Below are positions 15,990 through 24,133 of a stretch of DNA of 64,000 nt, one piece after another. The translations under genes were made by a program, and so were the position numbers. The notes under the pieces were generated by a model, which was not told the origin of the DNA, searched no databases, and saw nothing but the letters and a program-made list of their open reading frames with translations. Position 1 is the stretch's first letter; each line of letters begins with the position of its first letter. Source of the stretch: Microcoleus sp. FACHB-1515 (GTDB lineage Bacteria > Cyanobacteriota > Cyanobacteriia > Elainellales > Elainellaceae); NCBI RefSeq assembly GCF_014696105.1, contig NZ_JACJPO010000077.1:1-64000 (forward strand). The letters are read 5' to 3'.

Positions 15990-17012
15990 TCATGGCAGCA
16001 GGGATAGCTGGGCAATCGGGGCAGGCTGAAACTGCTCAGTCGGCAGCTTGGGCGATCGCGGCTGCGGACTCGATCGAGCTGAGGTGAGGTCTTCTGGCTC
16101 CAGCAGCGTGAGGCTAAGCTGGAGTTCTGGTTTTCTGCTTGGTTTCTTGGTTTTTCTGGAGGGTTGCTTGTAGGTGGGCAATTGCGCTGGAGCAGAAGCA
16201 GGATTTGCGGTGACAGCGGGTGCTTCAAGGTCGAGTGCTTGTTGCATCAAGCGGTGCATCCAGACAACGCGACTCAAGCCCGTTTCGTCCATCCACTGCC
16301 AGAAGCAGCGAAGCTGCATCGTCGGTCGAGCTTCCCAAGTTTCCAGCGTCAACGTGTTGCCATGAGAGACGATCGCCTGCAATCCCAAGCAGGAAAGCTG
16401 AATGTACGTCATGTTGAAGCAGTCGCGATCGATGTCTACTGCTCGCATTTGCAGAGAACAGCGCGGATCGATGTGTTGCTTGTATGCGGCTTGGGCGGCA
16501 GCAACCAGACAGCCACCCGAACCGACTGCGGGTTCCTCGATCGTCACGATGCCCTGCTGTGCGATCGCCGTTTTGAGATCGCCCATACACAGCATTGCCA
16601 TTGTGCGGGAAACAGGGTAGGGCGTAAAGAACTGCCCAGCATGAGCTTTAGCCAGCTCTAGCTCAGCATAGATTTCACCCAAGAAGTCACAGCAGGGTTC
16701 TTGCAGCGCGAGCATCGTAATACTCAGCAGGTGCGAAAATCCATGAAGCTGCTCAAGCTTGTAGGGCTGGATGCGATCGAGGTAGATCTGCTCTAAACGA
16801 TGATAGGCTTTATCTTTCTCGAACTCCTGGGCGTGGTAGGGAAGCTGATGCAGGGCGATCGCCGCACATTCAAGCCAGTCAGAGAAAATGCGATGGCGTG
16901 ACGCACCGGAGCCGCAGATCTCCTTGAAGGTTTTGATGAACATCTGCTTTGCGGCGGGTGGACTCAAAATTCTGCTGGATTCACGCTTTGGGGCAACTTG
17001 AGAGGATGACAT
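15990..17012 (-). CDS. N6-adenine methylase-like protein without a visible NPPY motif
   Basis: The product has about 340 residues from ATG 17012 (an ATG at 17111 is also in frame). The central region has the N6-MTase approach HAGQFFTP (124-131) and SAM-binding motif I EEPAVGSGG (159-167), then helices consistent with a Rossmann core. The catalytic (N/D)PP(Y/F) expected about 60 residues later is not visible; the area reads HGNTLTLETW. The C-terminal 90 residues are Pro/Ser/Lys-rich and look disordered. Mobile-element methylases of this shape are common. It may be an inactive or altered methylase. It is divergent from the 497-residue gene with 46 bases between the starts. Confidence 0.7.
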   Translation of the reverse strand: MSSSQVAPKRESSRILSPPAAKQMFIKTFKEICGSGASRHRIFSDWLECAAIALHQLPYHAQEFEKDKAYHRLEQIYLDRIQPYKLEQLHGFSHLLSITMLALQEPCCDFLGEIYAELELAKAHAGQFFTPYPVSRTMAMLCMGDLKTAIAQQGIVTIEEPAVGSGGCLVAAAQAAYKQHIDPRCSLQMRAVDIDRDCFNMTYIQLSCLGLQAIVSHGNTLTLETWEARPTMQLRCFWQWMDETGLSRVVWMHRLMQQALDLEAPAVTANPASAPAQLPTYKQPSRKTKKPSRKPELQLSLTLLEPEDLTSARSSPQPRSPKLPTEQFQPAPIAQLSLLP

Positions 17013-17058
17013 TGGTAAAGTAAGAAAAAGGAAGTTACGAGGAGCGCACAAAATACCG

Positions 17059-18552
17059 ATGGGGCAGGGGCGATCGATTCCGCTAAAGTGCCGCAAGTGT
17101 GCGCTGCTCACCGCTCAAGAAGCGCGATCGCGCCATGGCGAGTCGGGCGATAACTGCTGGAATCCCAACATCTGCTATGCCCGTCGTTCCCACGCTCGTC
17201 ACCGCGATCGCCGCAATCAAGATCGCCGCACTGCCTACGGACAGCAGCGCGTGGACACACCGGAGATCGAGCCATCTGCAATACGAGCTGACCTGCGGCT
17301 GTATCGAGAATTTGGGGTCGATGCACCCGTCCGTGCCGTTGCGGTCGTCGTGCGTCAAAACAAGCGGCGCGTCGCTGAACTTGCCCCGCTCTTTTGTGGT
17401 GGAATGACGCCACGACACCTCGACTGCTGGCTGCAACAGGTGCGGCAGACGTTGCGCGATCGCTACGGAATTGAGGGATTCAACGGCATCGAAGTTCTGC
17501 CGCCGCACACCTGGGAGCAGGCGAGTGAGGCGCGATCGAAAGCGAAGGCGCAGTGGCAAATTGATATTGCAGGCGTGACCGATCGATTTGCAGCAAGCTT
17601 GGTTTTGTATCGCGACAGTGACGATCGACTAGTCGGTCTGGGTGTCGAGGTATGGCATGGTTCTGAGCGGACTGCTGAATTTCCACCACTTGACTGTCGC
17701 GGCGTCAGCCCAACCGAGTTTGCCAATTACTTCGATCGCTTACGAGCCGTGCTGAAGCAGCACTATGGCACTGGCCGCTTTGCTTATCTGGAGCGACAAC
17801 CTGCAAACCTGCTAGATAAACGACTCGATCGAGTGCAGGCGGAAGCATCAGAAGAGTCTGAAACTGAAGTTCAATCGCACAGGTTGCGCTTGGATTTAGA
17901 AGTTATGTGGCGGAACTTGGATCAGCAAGCAGAAACGTCTGAGCAACGCCCGATGCAGCTCGCGATCGTCGCCGCCGGAGTGAGCGAGATCGTGGGTCGC
18001 TACTGCCAATTTGCTCAAACCGTTCTGGAGAGTTTAGAGCAAGCATCAGGCGATCGCGGGCTAGACATACCGGATGCTGCTTTTGCTCCTGATGTCCGCC
18101 AGAGTTTTGAATTTGACTTTACGCCGTTTCTGCTGAGTGCACCGGAGTTTGAGCGCAAGCCGTATGAAGTGCGATCGCTAGATTCAGGCTCGGTTGTGGT
18201 TGAGCAGTCCGTTGAGGAGATGCTGAACTTTCTGGAGGCGACGGGCGCGATCGAAGCAGAATCCCCAATCGATCCAATGCAGGTGGCACATAGCGAGAAT
18301 TTTGCCGCTTGGAGTCAGGCGATCGCTTCAGTTTTGGGCGCACGATCGCAGCCCGTGCGCTTGCAAGAACTTGTCGATGCGCTGGATTACCAGTTGATTG
18401 ACGGTGGTGAGCCGAACGTGCACCAAGACTTGGTGAAGACCTGGCTCACCTTACTGCTGAGTGGATTTGAATTGAAGCAGCGCGGCGAGTTTTACGATCG
18501 AGACCAAGTGTGGATTTCAACTTGTCAGTCAAACGTTACCACCTCGCTGTGA
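17059..18552 (+). CDS. Large protein with N-terminal Cys4 motif, unknown function
   Basis: The 497-residue product starts MGQGRSIPLKCRKCALLT and has Cys11, Cys14, Cys33 and Cys39 (GDNCWNPNICY), probably a zinc-binding knuckle. Residues 80-170 and 170-270 appear to be two related repeats: each has a (V)(A)xVVxR/LVLYR-type strand, then PL(F/D)CxG(M/V)(T/S)P and a helical FxxRLR/VRQTLRxRYG. The C-terminal half is acidic and helical. It is divergent from the methylase-like gene. I know similar N-termini from cyanobacterial plasmids, but no function. Confidence 0.7.
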   Translation: MGQGRSIPLKCRKCALLTAQEARSRHGESGDNCWNPNICYARRSHARHRDRRNQDRRTAYGQQRVDTPEIEPSAIRADLRLYREFGVDAPVRAVAVVVRQNKRRVAELAPLFCGGMTPRHLDCWLQQVRQTLRDRYGIEGFNGIEVLPPHTWEQASEARSKAKAQWQIDIAGVTDRFAASLVLYRDSDDRLVGLGVEVWHGSERTAEFPPLDCRGVSPTEFANYFDRLRAVLKQHYGTGRFAYLERQPANLLDKRLDRVQAEASEESETEVQSHRLRLDLEVMWRNLDQQAETSEQRPMQLAIVAAGVSEIVGRYCQFAQTVLESLEQASGDRGLDIPDAAFAPDVRQSFEFDFTPFLLSAPEFERKPYEVRSLDSGSVVVEQSVEEMLNFLEATGAIEAESPIDPMQVAHSENFAAWSQAIASVLGARSQPVRLQELVDALDYQLIDGGEPNVHQDLVKTWLTLLLSGFELKQRGEFYDRDQVWISTCQSNVTTSL

Positions 18553-18817
18553 TCATTCGAGGCGCTTGCCATACAGCATAGGGGAAGTAGCAGAAGATTT
18601 GCTATAACGTTATGGGAATTTGAAGGGGCGAGTCGATGTTTTGGTGCGATCGAGCTTGGTGCTTCTCAGCAGAAGTTTTTCGCCAGTTGATTGCACCGGA
18701 GGACAATGCTCCGCTCCTTGTACGGTCGTTCATCTTCGGTATTCAAATGTCGCTGCCGATCAAGAACCTAGAGACAGGGAAGTGAGGGCGATCGCCATAG
18801 CACCAGATATGGCGACT

Positions 18818-19150
18818 TTATACAATTGCGGTTTTCGCCTGAGTTTGCTCTGTCATGACTCGCTCGGCGATCGATTGGGAAGCCGCTGTTGCGATCGTCT
18901 GCCAGTCTTCTCGAGTCAACATCTCCAACAACACTGCAACGATTTGTTGCTGAATCGGCTCATCTGGTTTAACCACTTGAGCATCACTGGTCAACAGCAT
19001 CTCGATCAACGTCTGCTGGGCTGGCGTGGGCTGGGCGAGATGAACCCGAATCAAGCGACGGGCGATCGTGTAGGTATCCTCTAATGCTGCCCCTAAGTTC
19101 CAAGACTCCATCCACTGCTGCAATTGCGTGAAGCTAGCTGCTTCCCTCAT
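18818..19150 (-). CDS. Small acidic helical protein, unknown
   Basis: The 110-residue product is nearly all alpha-helical by composition (QQWMESWNLGAALEDTYTIARRLI, then QQIVAVLLEMLTREDWQTIATAASQSI). No motif or family is recognised. It is transcribed opposite to its neighbours with about 260 bases of open space on its 3' side, where nothing is seen. Composition and HIP1 content match the window, so a real gene is likely. Confidence 0.5.
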   Translation of the reverse strand: MREAASFTQLQQWMESWNLGAALEDTYTIARRLIRVHLAQPTPAQQTLIEMLLTSDAQVVKPDEPIQQQIVAVLLEMLTREDWQTIATAASQSIAERVMTEQTQAKTAIV

Positions 19151-19362
19151 TGCCCGACTGCCTGTTTAGTGCAGAGGGTGAAATCAAGGGTAATGAGATA
19201 ATAGAAACAAGTGTAAAAAAGGTTAGGCGACCGAAGCGATGTGCAGCATCCCGTCCCAGCAGGTCGTTTTCGCTGTTCGTGATGCCCGTGTTGCAACAAT
19301 GCTGATTGCCCGCATTCTAAATTGACAAACACTAATAAACGTGATTGGGAACATTCTTAGCC

Positions 19363-19827
19363 ATGACAACGATTCAAACAAAACCAACGTTACTGAGCGC
19401 CATTGTGCAATCCACGGCGATCGAAAGCCGCGCTTTTCAAATCATCTGGACAGTTTTTCGAGTGGCGGTGGGCTTGTTGATGGTCCATAACGGATTGAGC
19501 AAGCTGGCGGATGTGCAGGGGTTCGCCAATGGGGTTGTCAGTTTTATTGGCCTTCCATACCCAGTATTTTTTACTTACTGTGCTGCCTACGCTGAAATTG
19601 TGGGTTCGATTCTGTTGGCGCTTGGGTTATTTACTCGGCTCAATGCCTTGATCTTGTTATTCACCATGCTAATTGCGATTGTCTTCCATCTCAAAAAAGA
19701 TGGTTGGCAGATTGCACCGCTGGAAATGGCTTCCCTTTATGCCATGTGGTTTGGCTTCTTCCTGGTCAATGGTGGGGGATTATTTTCCCTGGATACGGCG
19801 ATCGCCAGTTGGCTGAGGAAATCCTAA
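19363..19827 (+). CDS. DoxX-family membrane protein
   Basis: The product has 154 residues from ATG 19363. It has four hydrophobic helices with the DoxX signature features RVAVGLLMVHNGLSKL (early), YAEIVGSILLALGLFTRLNA (central) and a final helix with GGG. DoxX proteins are small inner-membrane proteins of uncertain biochemical role, sometimes linked to redox or quinone chemistry. No operon partner is evident; the downstream 200 bases hold no gene. Confidence 0.8.
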   Translation: MTTIQTKPTLLSAIVQSTAIESRAFQIIWTVFRVAVGLLMVHNGLSKLADVQGFANGVVSFIGLPYPVFFTYCAAYAEIVGSILLALGLFTRLNALILLFTMLIAIVFHLKKDGWQIAPLEMASLYAMWFGFFLVNGGGLFSLDTAIASWLRKS

Positions 19828-20025
19828 TCTCTATCGTGCTTGAGCCGTTAGGACAATTCGCCGTGCCAAACCGACTGTGGTCGCAACGCAGCGTGTAAAC
19901 GAGTCACTTGATGCAAGAGGGTTTGTGGTTGAAGAATGAGGTAGTTCTCATGAAACCCTGTCTTACTCTACCTTTGCAAGCTTTTGTCCGGTACTTAGGA
20001 AGAATCGCAAAACGGCCTGTCATTT

Positions 20026-20538
20026 CTAGTCTGATGCAGTTTCTGTCTCATCGAACCGTTCTGCCCGATCGAACAACTGCGGATGCTCATCGGCATAGAC
20101 AACTTTGCCACACACCTGTCGATGCTGTCCGCCCGCAAAGGTGTGTCGCCAGTACTGCTGATTGTCTTGAAAGGCATCGATTTTGGGACGATCGCTCTGG
20201 TCGAGATACGGCGAGATCGCCGCGAACAGCACTGCTTCATCGCCTGCTTTATCCGCTAAGTATTCGACAATTTCAACATCGCCATTCGGCTGCTGTACTG
20301 CTTGCAATGACCACGATCGCAACGCATCGATCAGGGTCGCAAAGCCGCCATCCGGTGGAAGGCTGGCGCTTCGATAGCAGGGTTTGGTGGTTCGAGTGGT
20401 GCGATCAAACGTCATGCCCGTTCCCCACCGCTCGATCGTCTCCGGCTGATAAAGCAGGTGGATAGCCGCGAGTGCTGCTTCGACGTGAGTCGCCAGAATA
20501 CGAACCTGGTGAAAGCGATAGCTGATTAGATATCCCAT
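20026..20538 (-). CDS. Unknown 170-residue protein
   Basis: The product begins MGYLISYRFHQVRILATHVEAALAAIHLLY, then has RTTRTTKPCYRSASLPPDGGFATLIDALRSW, a beta-rich block (DVEIVEYLADKAGDEAVLFAAISPYLDQ) and a segment with YWRHTF and GKVVYAD. This resembles the small phage/plasmid proteins built from Ile/Val strands with a final W-R-x-x-F, but I cannot name the family. It is the last gene of a possible minus-strand group running from 23644. Confidence 0.5.
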   Translation of the reverse strand: MGYLISYRFHQVRILATHVEAALAAIHLLYQPETIERWGTGMTFDRTTRTTKPCYRSASLPPDGGFATLIDALRSWSLQAVQQPNGDVEIVEYLADKAGDEAVLFAAISPYLDQSDRPKIDAFQDNQQYWRHTFAGGQHRQVCGKVVYADEHPQLFDRAERFDETETASD

Positions 20539-20565
20539 TGCTTTTGTGATAACGACAATTACTGT

Positions 20566-20838
20566 TCAGTCCCACCAGCAGGCGACGATCGATCGCTCCT
20601 GCTGCTGAAGCTGTTGTAACGTTTGGTTCACCACTGTTTGCAGCTCCTCAAGCAGGGGCGTGAACTGCGCTTGATGCTGCTGGACGAGCGCTTCGTAGTC
20701 TGCAAGTAGATGAGATGCGGTCAGGGGGCATGACCTCCAACAAAATTTGTTGATACAAATGTACCATAAACTTTGGCAAAGGAATAATTGAATTGCAGCA
20801 AATTCAGTGGAAGCCTTGATCCATACCCATAAGTTCAA
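20566..20838 (-). CDS. Possible small helical protein with uncertain start
   Basis: The plausible part is the C-terminal 50 residues, ASHLLADYEALVQQHQAQFT to QQQERSIVACWWD, a Gln-rich helix. The N-terminal 38 residues from the only ATG look unlike protein. A GGAGG lies at the right distance from a CTG at 20722-20724, so translation may begin there with an unusual start codon. No family is recognised. Confidence 0.35.
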   Translation of the reverse strand: MNLWVWIKASTEFAAIQLFLCQSLWYICINKFCWRSCPLTASHLLADYEALVQQHQAQFTPLLEELQTVVNQTLQQLQQQERSIVACWWD

Positions 20839-20914
20839 GCTAGAGGCGATCGCTCTTGGCTAAGTCGGTGCGTATTTCGGTCTGTCGCGTTCTGATGCCG
20901 AATGTTCAGACGCG

Positions 20915-21664
20915 CTACACCTCAGCAAGTCGAACGCGCACCAGCAAATCATGCAGGTCAGCTTGAGCAGTGGCAGTCTCCGGCAGGTGCGATCGATCGC
21001 CTGCCTCCATCAGCATCTGCGTCAGTCGGTGATATTCCTGCTGATGAAACGCCAGATCGCTTCCTGTTAGCGTCGATTGCTCACCTCCTTGCAGCTTGCG
21101 CTCAATCAAATCAGGAATTTGTGATAGCTGAAATTGCTGATTGAGCGTCACCAAGTTGGCTTCGATCGCGCCTGTTTGCATCAGGTGAATGCCCGTCAGC
21201 AGAACGCGATACACATACAGCAGCGGTTTGACTTTGGGCGGTTGCTCCTTCTCAAACAGTCGCCATTGTGTTTGAGCGAAACCGAGGTAGTGGTAACTGT
21301 GATGGCGCGTGATGCAGCGTGGGGCGCTCGCTTTCAGCTCATCATGAGCGGGCGTAGTTTGCACAATCAGTGGCGAGAAAAGCTGCTCTAGCACGTAACC
21401 GTTTTTCTTCAGCATCAAGCCCATGAACTTCTTGATCTCGTGCGTGACGAGATCAAGCTCTAGATCGCCTTGAAGTTGCGATTGCTCGATCGTCTCTTGC
21501 CCCGCATTTAGTCCCACGACTTCTGGCAAAGACAACACATGGACGCCGCGCAAGTCGTAGTCGGAATCAGGAGAAGGAAAGCCATATAGATGTGCGCCGC
21601 TGACTGTTGCGAACAGCAGCGGATACGGTTGTGCTTGGGCGATCGCTTTGAGTTCAGGTAGCAT
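20915..21664 (-). CDS. Pol-beta-type nucleotidyltransferase, second of a pair
   Basis: The product has about 249 residues from ATG 21664, four bases after the stop of the upstream paralogue. GAHLYGFPSPDSDYDLRGVHV gives the GS/G-x-x-x-Y-G and D-x-D pattern of the DNA-polymerase-beta nucleotidyltransferase superfamily, in the arrangement of the RlaP-like (RNA-ligase-associated) group. A helical domain with ELDLVTHEIKKFMGLMLKKN and YRVLLTGIHLMQTG follows. Substrate is unknown. It forms an operon with the gene at 21669-22595. Confidence 0.75.
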   Translation of the reverse strand: MLPELKAIAQAQPYPLLFATVSGAHLYGFPSPDSDYDLRGVHVLSLPEVVGLNAGQETIEQSQLQGDLELDLVTHEIKKFMGLMLKKNGYVLEQLFSPLIVQTTPAHDELKASAPRCITRHHSYHYLGFAQTQWRLFEKEQPPKVKPLLYVYRVLLTGIHLMQTGAIEANLVTLNQQFQLSQIPDLIERKLQGGEQSTLTGSDLAFHQQEYHRLTQMLMEAGDRSHLPETATAQADLHDLLVRVRLAEV

Positions 21665-21668
21665 CAGG

Positions 21669-22595
21669 TTAAACCATTGAGCGACGGGCGCGAAGCAGAA
21701 AAGCATTGGCCTGTTCGTAGTTCGGGCGATCGGGCAAGCTCGTCTCGGCAAAGGCGCGATCGAACTGCTGATGCAGACTTAAGCGCCACTGGTTCACCTC
21801 GTCCCAACCAATTTGCTGATCGCGAATTGCCAGCAGTTGCGATCGATGCGTCTCGACTTTCACAGGCACAAAACCCTCTTGCAGAATCGTGATCCCCGAC
21901 AGCAGCAGGCGAATCAAATGCATCGCGTGTTTCCAGCGAATCTGACCGTGACTACGCAGATCTTGCTCTAACTTTTTGAACTGGGACAGGACATAGCTGT
22001 TGTAGGTTTGATACACCAGCTTGGACAGGAAAATCGATCGCACCTGCAAGAGTTCTTGGGCGATCGGCGTGGCCGTCTCCACCAATGGCGTGTAGAGGCA
22101 TTCAAGGACATTCGGATTTGCCTTGAGCGCCAGTACGAGGAATTTTTGCAGTTCCCAGTAGCATTCTTGGGCAGGCTTATCCTCAATCTGTTCGGGAATG
22201 CCATAGAGCGACCAGTGCAGATCGGCGGGCGGTAAATAAATTCCGCGTCGATCGACATCTGAATTAGCATGATCGAGTCCATAGGCTCTCGACCCAACGA
22301 TGCAGCGATAGATTACCGTGTCAAACAGGTTGTAGTCGGCTAACACATCATCGCGCTGCCAGTCGGCTTGCTGAAAGTGTTTGCGGATGATGAACTCGTG
22401 CCGTCGGAGTGAGACGCGATCGCCCGTCGGCAGTTGAATCTGGTAGGTATGCGAGTTGTCTGTTGGAGCCTGCACGATTTCCCCGACTGCACCGCACAGA
22501 CAAGTGGTTTCCCCAGTGGGCGTTTTGACTTCGATGCGAGTGACGACTTGCGTACCCACAGGCAAAATTAAGTTGTAGTAGGCGGGCGTGTTCAT
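21669..22595 (-). CDS. Pol-beta-type nucleotidyltransferase, first of a pair
   Basis: The product has 308 residues from ATG 22595. An N-terminal beta domain (GTQVVTRIEVKTPTGE, then LPTGDRVSLRRHEFIIRK, residues 8-70) precedes the catalytic motif CIVGSRAYGLDHANSDVDRRGIYLPP (about 95-120), which carries the D-x-D of nucleotidyltransferases. A helical C-terminal domain shares IRLLLSGITILQEG with the downstream paralogue. A TTTGTAGTA direct repeat lies just upstream. RlaP-like pairs are known near RNA ligases in repair operons; no ligase is seen here. Confidence 0.75.
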   Translation of the reverse strand: MNTPAYYNLILPVGTQVVTRIEVKTPTGETTCLCGAVGEIVQAPTDNSHTYQIQLPTGDRVSLRRHEFIIRKHFQQADWQRDDVLADYNLFDTVIYRCIVGSRAYGLDHANSDVDRRGIYLPPADLHWSLYGIPEQIEDKPAQECYWELQKFLVLALKANPNVLECLYTPLVETATPIAQELLQVRSIFLSKLVYQTYNSYVLSQFKKLEQDLRSHGQIRWKHAMHLIRLLLSGITILQEGFVPVKVETHRSQLLAIRDQQIGWDEVNQWRLSLHQQFDRAFAETSLPDRPNYEQANAFLLRARRSMV

Positions 22596-22601
22596 GGCAA
22601 A

Positions 22602-22625
22602 ACTACGTTTGTAGTATTTGTAGTA
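22602..22625. promoter_or_regulatory. ACTAC/GTAGT palindrome and TTTGTAGTA direct repeat
   Basis: ACTAC-gttt-GTAGT (22602-22615) overlaps two tandem TTTGTAGTA units (22608-22625). It sits six bases upstream of the nucleotidyltransferase ATG at 22595. Position and symmetry suggest an operator; the regulator is unknown. Confidence 0.4.
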
Positions 22626-22780
22626 TATCAGTAATGGAAAGTCGATGTAAATGTCACGCCCTGAAACGCCGCTGTTTGCCACCTTTGATCGATCCGCCGA
22701 TCGACTGCCATACGCAGCACTGGCCGTTGTCTCCTCCAGCAGCGATCGCAAGCGACCATCGATCGCCCGTATAAATCCGG

Positions 22781-23644
22781 TTAATGTAGCGCGTCCCGCA
22801 CCTGTTGTTCGAGCAGTTTGCAATCCAACCCTAACTGTTCCAAAACGATCGCGCCCAACCCTTGACCCTCGACGAGAATGCCCAGCAGCAAATGTTCCGT
22901 ACCGATGTACGAATGCTCCAACTGTCGAGCCTGCTTGACCGCGATTTCGAGCGTGGTTTTGGCTCTGGGGGTGAAGGGAATTTCAGTTGGAGTGCCGCGT
23001 CCTTGCCCGATTTGACGTTCGATCGCCTGCTTGACGGCATCTAATCTTACCCCTGCCGCCGTCAGAACCTGAGCCGCGATGCCTGTTCCTTCAGCAAGTA
23101 ACCCGACCAGAAGTTGCTCAGTGCCGACGTATTGATGCTGCAAGCGGCGTGACTCATTCTGTGCTAGAAAAATCGCTTGAATTGCCTTTTGGGTGAACCG
23201 CTCAAAACCGACGGGCAGTGCAACTCGCCCAAACAGATTGCCGATCAGCGATTGGAGGGCGGGTAAAAAGTTCTCAAACATACCGCTTTCTTGAGCGGCA
23301 GTTGACTCGACCTCTAGCTCTAGCGCCTGATACGCCTGCTCCTGAGTGGAAGCGGGTTGCCGAATGGCACAGCCGTTGTAGAGAAATGTCAGCAGTGCTT
23401 CGGTGGTTTCAACATTGGCAAAGTACCACAAAAACTGGCGATCGCGCTGCACCGTCACGAGGTCTTCAACTCGCAACTTTTCGAGGTGATGCGACAAGGT
23501 GGAGTTAGGAATTTGCAGTTGTATCTGCAACTGGCCGACCGTCATGCCTTGAGGATGAGCGGCAAACAGCAGTCGCATGATGTCCAAGCGTGGCTCCGAA
23601 CCCAGTGCAGCGAAAACATCGGCGTAGCGGGCAGAGTTGTTCAT
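22781..23644 (-). CDS. ArsR-type winged helix fused to Clp N-terminal repeat domain
   Basis: The 287-residue product joins two families. Residues 1-85 are an ArsR/SmtB winged helix (FAALGSEPRLDIMRLLFAAHPQGMTVGQLQ, recognition helix IPNSTLSHHLEKL). Residues about 140-287 are two Clp_N repeats (RFTQKAIQAIFLAQNESRRL...YVGTEQLLVGLL, then PRAKTTLEIAVKQARQLEHSYIGTEHLLLGIL), as in the N-domain of ClpC/ClpB. There is no ATPase. The ArsR part lacks the Cys motif of the classical metal site, so it may sense protein or peptide stress through the Clp_N part. Two identical-form dyads sit immediately before its ATG. Confidence 0.85.
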   Translation of the reverse strand: MNNSARYADVFAALGSEPRLDIMRLLFAAHPQGMTVGQLQIQLQIPNSTLSHHLEKLRVEDLVTVQRDRQFLWYFANVETTEALLTFLYNGCAIRQPASTQEQAYQALELEVESTAAQESGMFENFLPALQSLIGNLFGRVALPVGFERFTQKAIQAIFLAQNESRRLQHQYVGTEQLLVGLLAEGTGIAAQVLTAAGVRLDAVKQAIERQIGQGRGTPTEIPFTPRAKTTLEIAVKQARQLEHSYIGTEHLLLGILVEGQGLGAIVLEQLGLDCKLLEQQVRDALH

Positions 23645-23646
23645 GG

Positions 23647-23695
23647 TATTTCTAGAATCATCGAAATATGCCGTATTTCCAAGATAATCGAAATA
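23647..23695. promoter_or_regulatory. Tandem TATTTC-N10-GAAATA operators
   Basis: Two 22-bp sites, 23647-23668 and 23674-23695, each read TATTTC, ten bases ending in ATCG/TCG, GAAATA. Starts are 27 bp apart. They abut the ATG of the ArsR-ClpN gene, the usual place for ArsR-family self-repression. Confidence 0.6.
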
Positions 23696-23822
23696 ACTTC
23701 CCTGTCAAGCAGCGATCGCCACCTTGATATGCGCTGTAATCCCAGACGATGCTCCAGACACAGATAGCTTATGCAGTTTTTTATTACCTAAATCAGTGGC
23801 TCAGAGGCAAGTTTTCTGTTTC

Positions 23823-23869
23823 TTAGGGTGCAATACAGTAGGAATTTACTCAATCTGTTTGCACCCTAA
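23823..23869. repeat. TTAGGGTGCAA element 3
   Basis: Core arms TTAGGGTGCAA (23823-23833) and TTGCACCCTAA (23859-23869) with a 25-bp spacer. It is the first of two elements between the ArsR-ClpN gene and the DUF1016 gene. Confidence 0.85.
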
Positions 23870-23955
23870 CCCAGAATTACGTACAGATAGACCATTTTTC
23901 TGGGAGCAGCGCTTAGCATACAGAGCTCCAAGCGATCGCGCCTTGAGTCGCCTGT

Positions 23956-24008
23956 TGGTTAGGGTGCAACACCCCACGCTAAAAGCCTGCAAACTTGCAC
24001 CCTAACCA
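23956..24008. repeat. TTAGGGTGCAA element 4
   Basis: Arms TGGTTAGGGTGCAA (23956-23969) and TTGCACCCTAACCA (23995-24008) form a perfect 14-bp stem around a 25-bp spacer. The remaining bases of 23696-24133 hold no recognisable gene. Confidence 0.85.
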
Positions 24009-24133
24009 GCAAAAAGCAGTCTGAAGTTGTAAACTCTTAGGGAGTAGGAAAGGGAAGAAAGCAGTTGCCTTTTTACCTTCAAGTTGTATCTAGTTTGAGC
24101 GACAGCGAGCGAGCCACTGCGAAATGCTAAAAG

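Noticed and set aside
20026-20838. Toxin-antitoxin pair
   Set aside because: The two small genes are adjacent but neither shows a known toxin or antitoxin fold and the second has no secure start.
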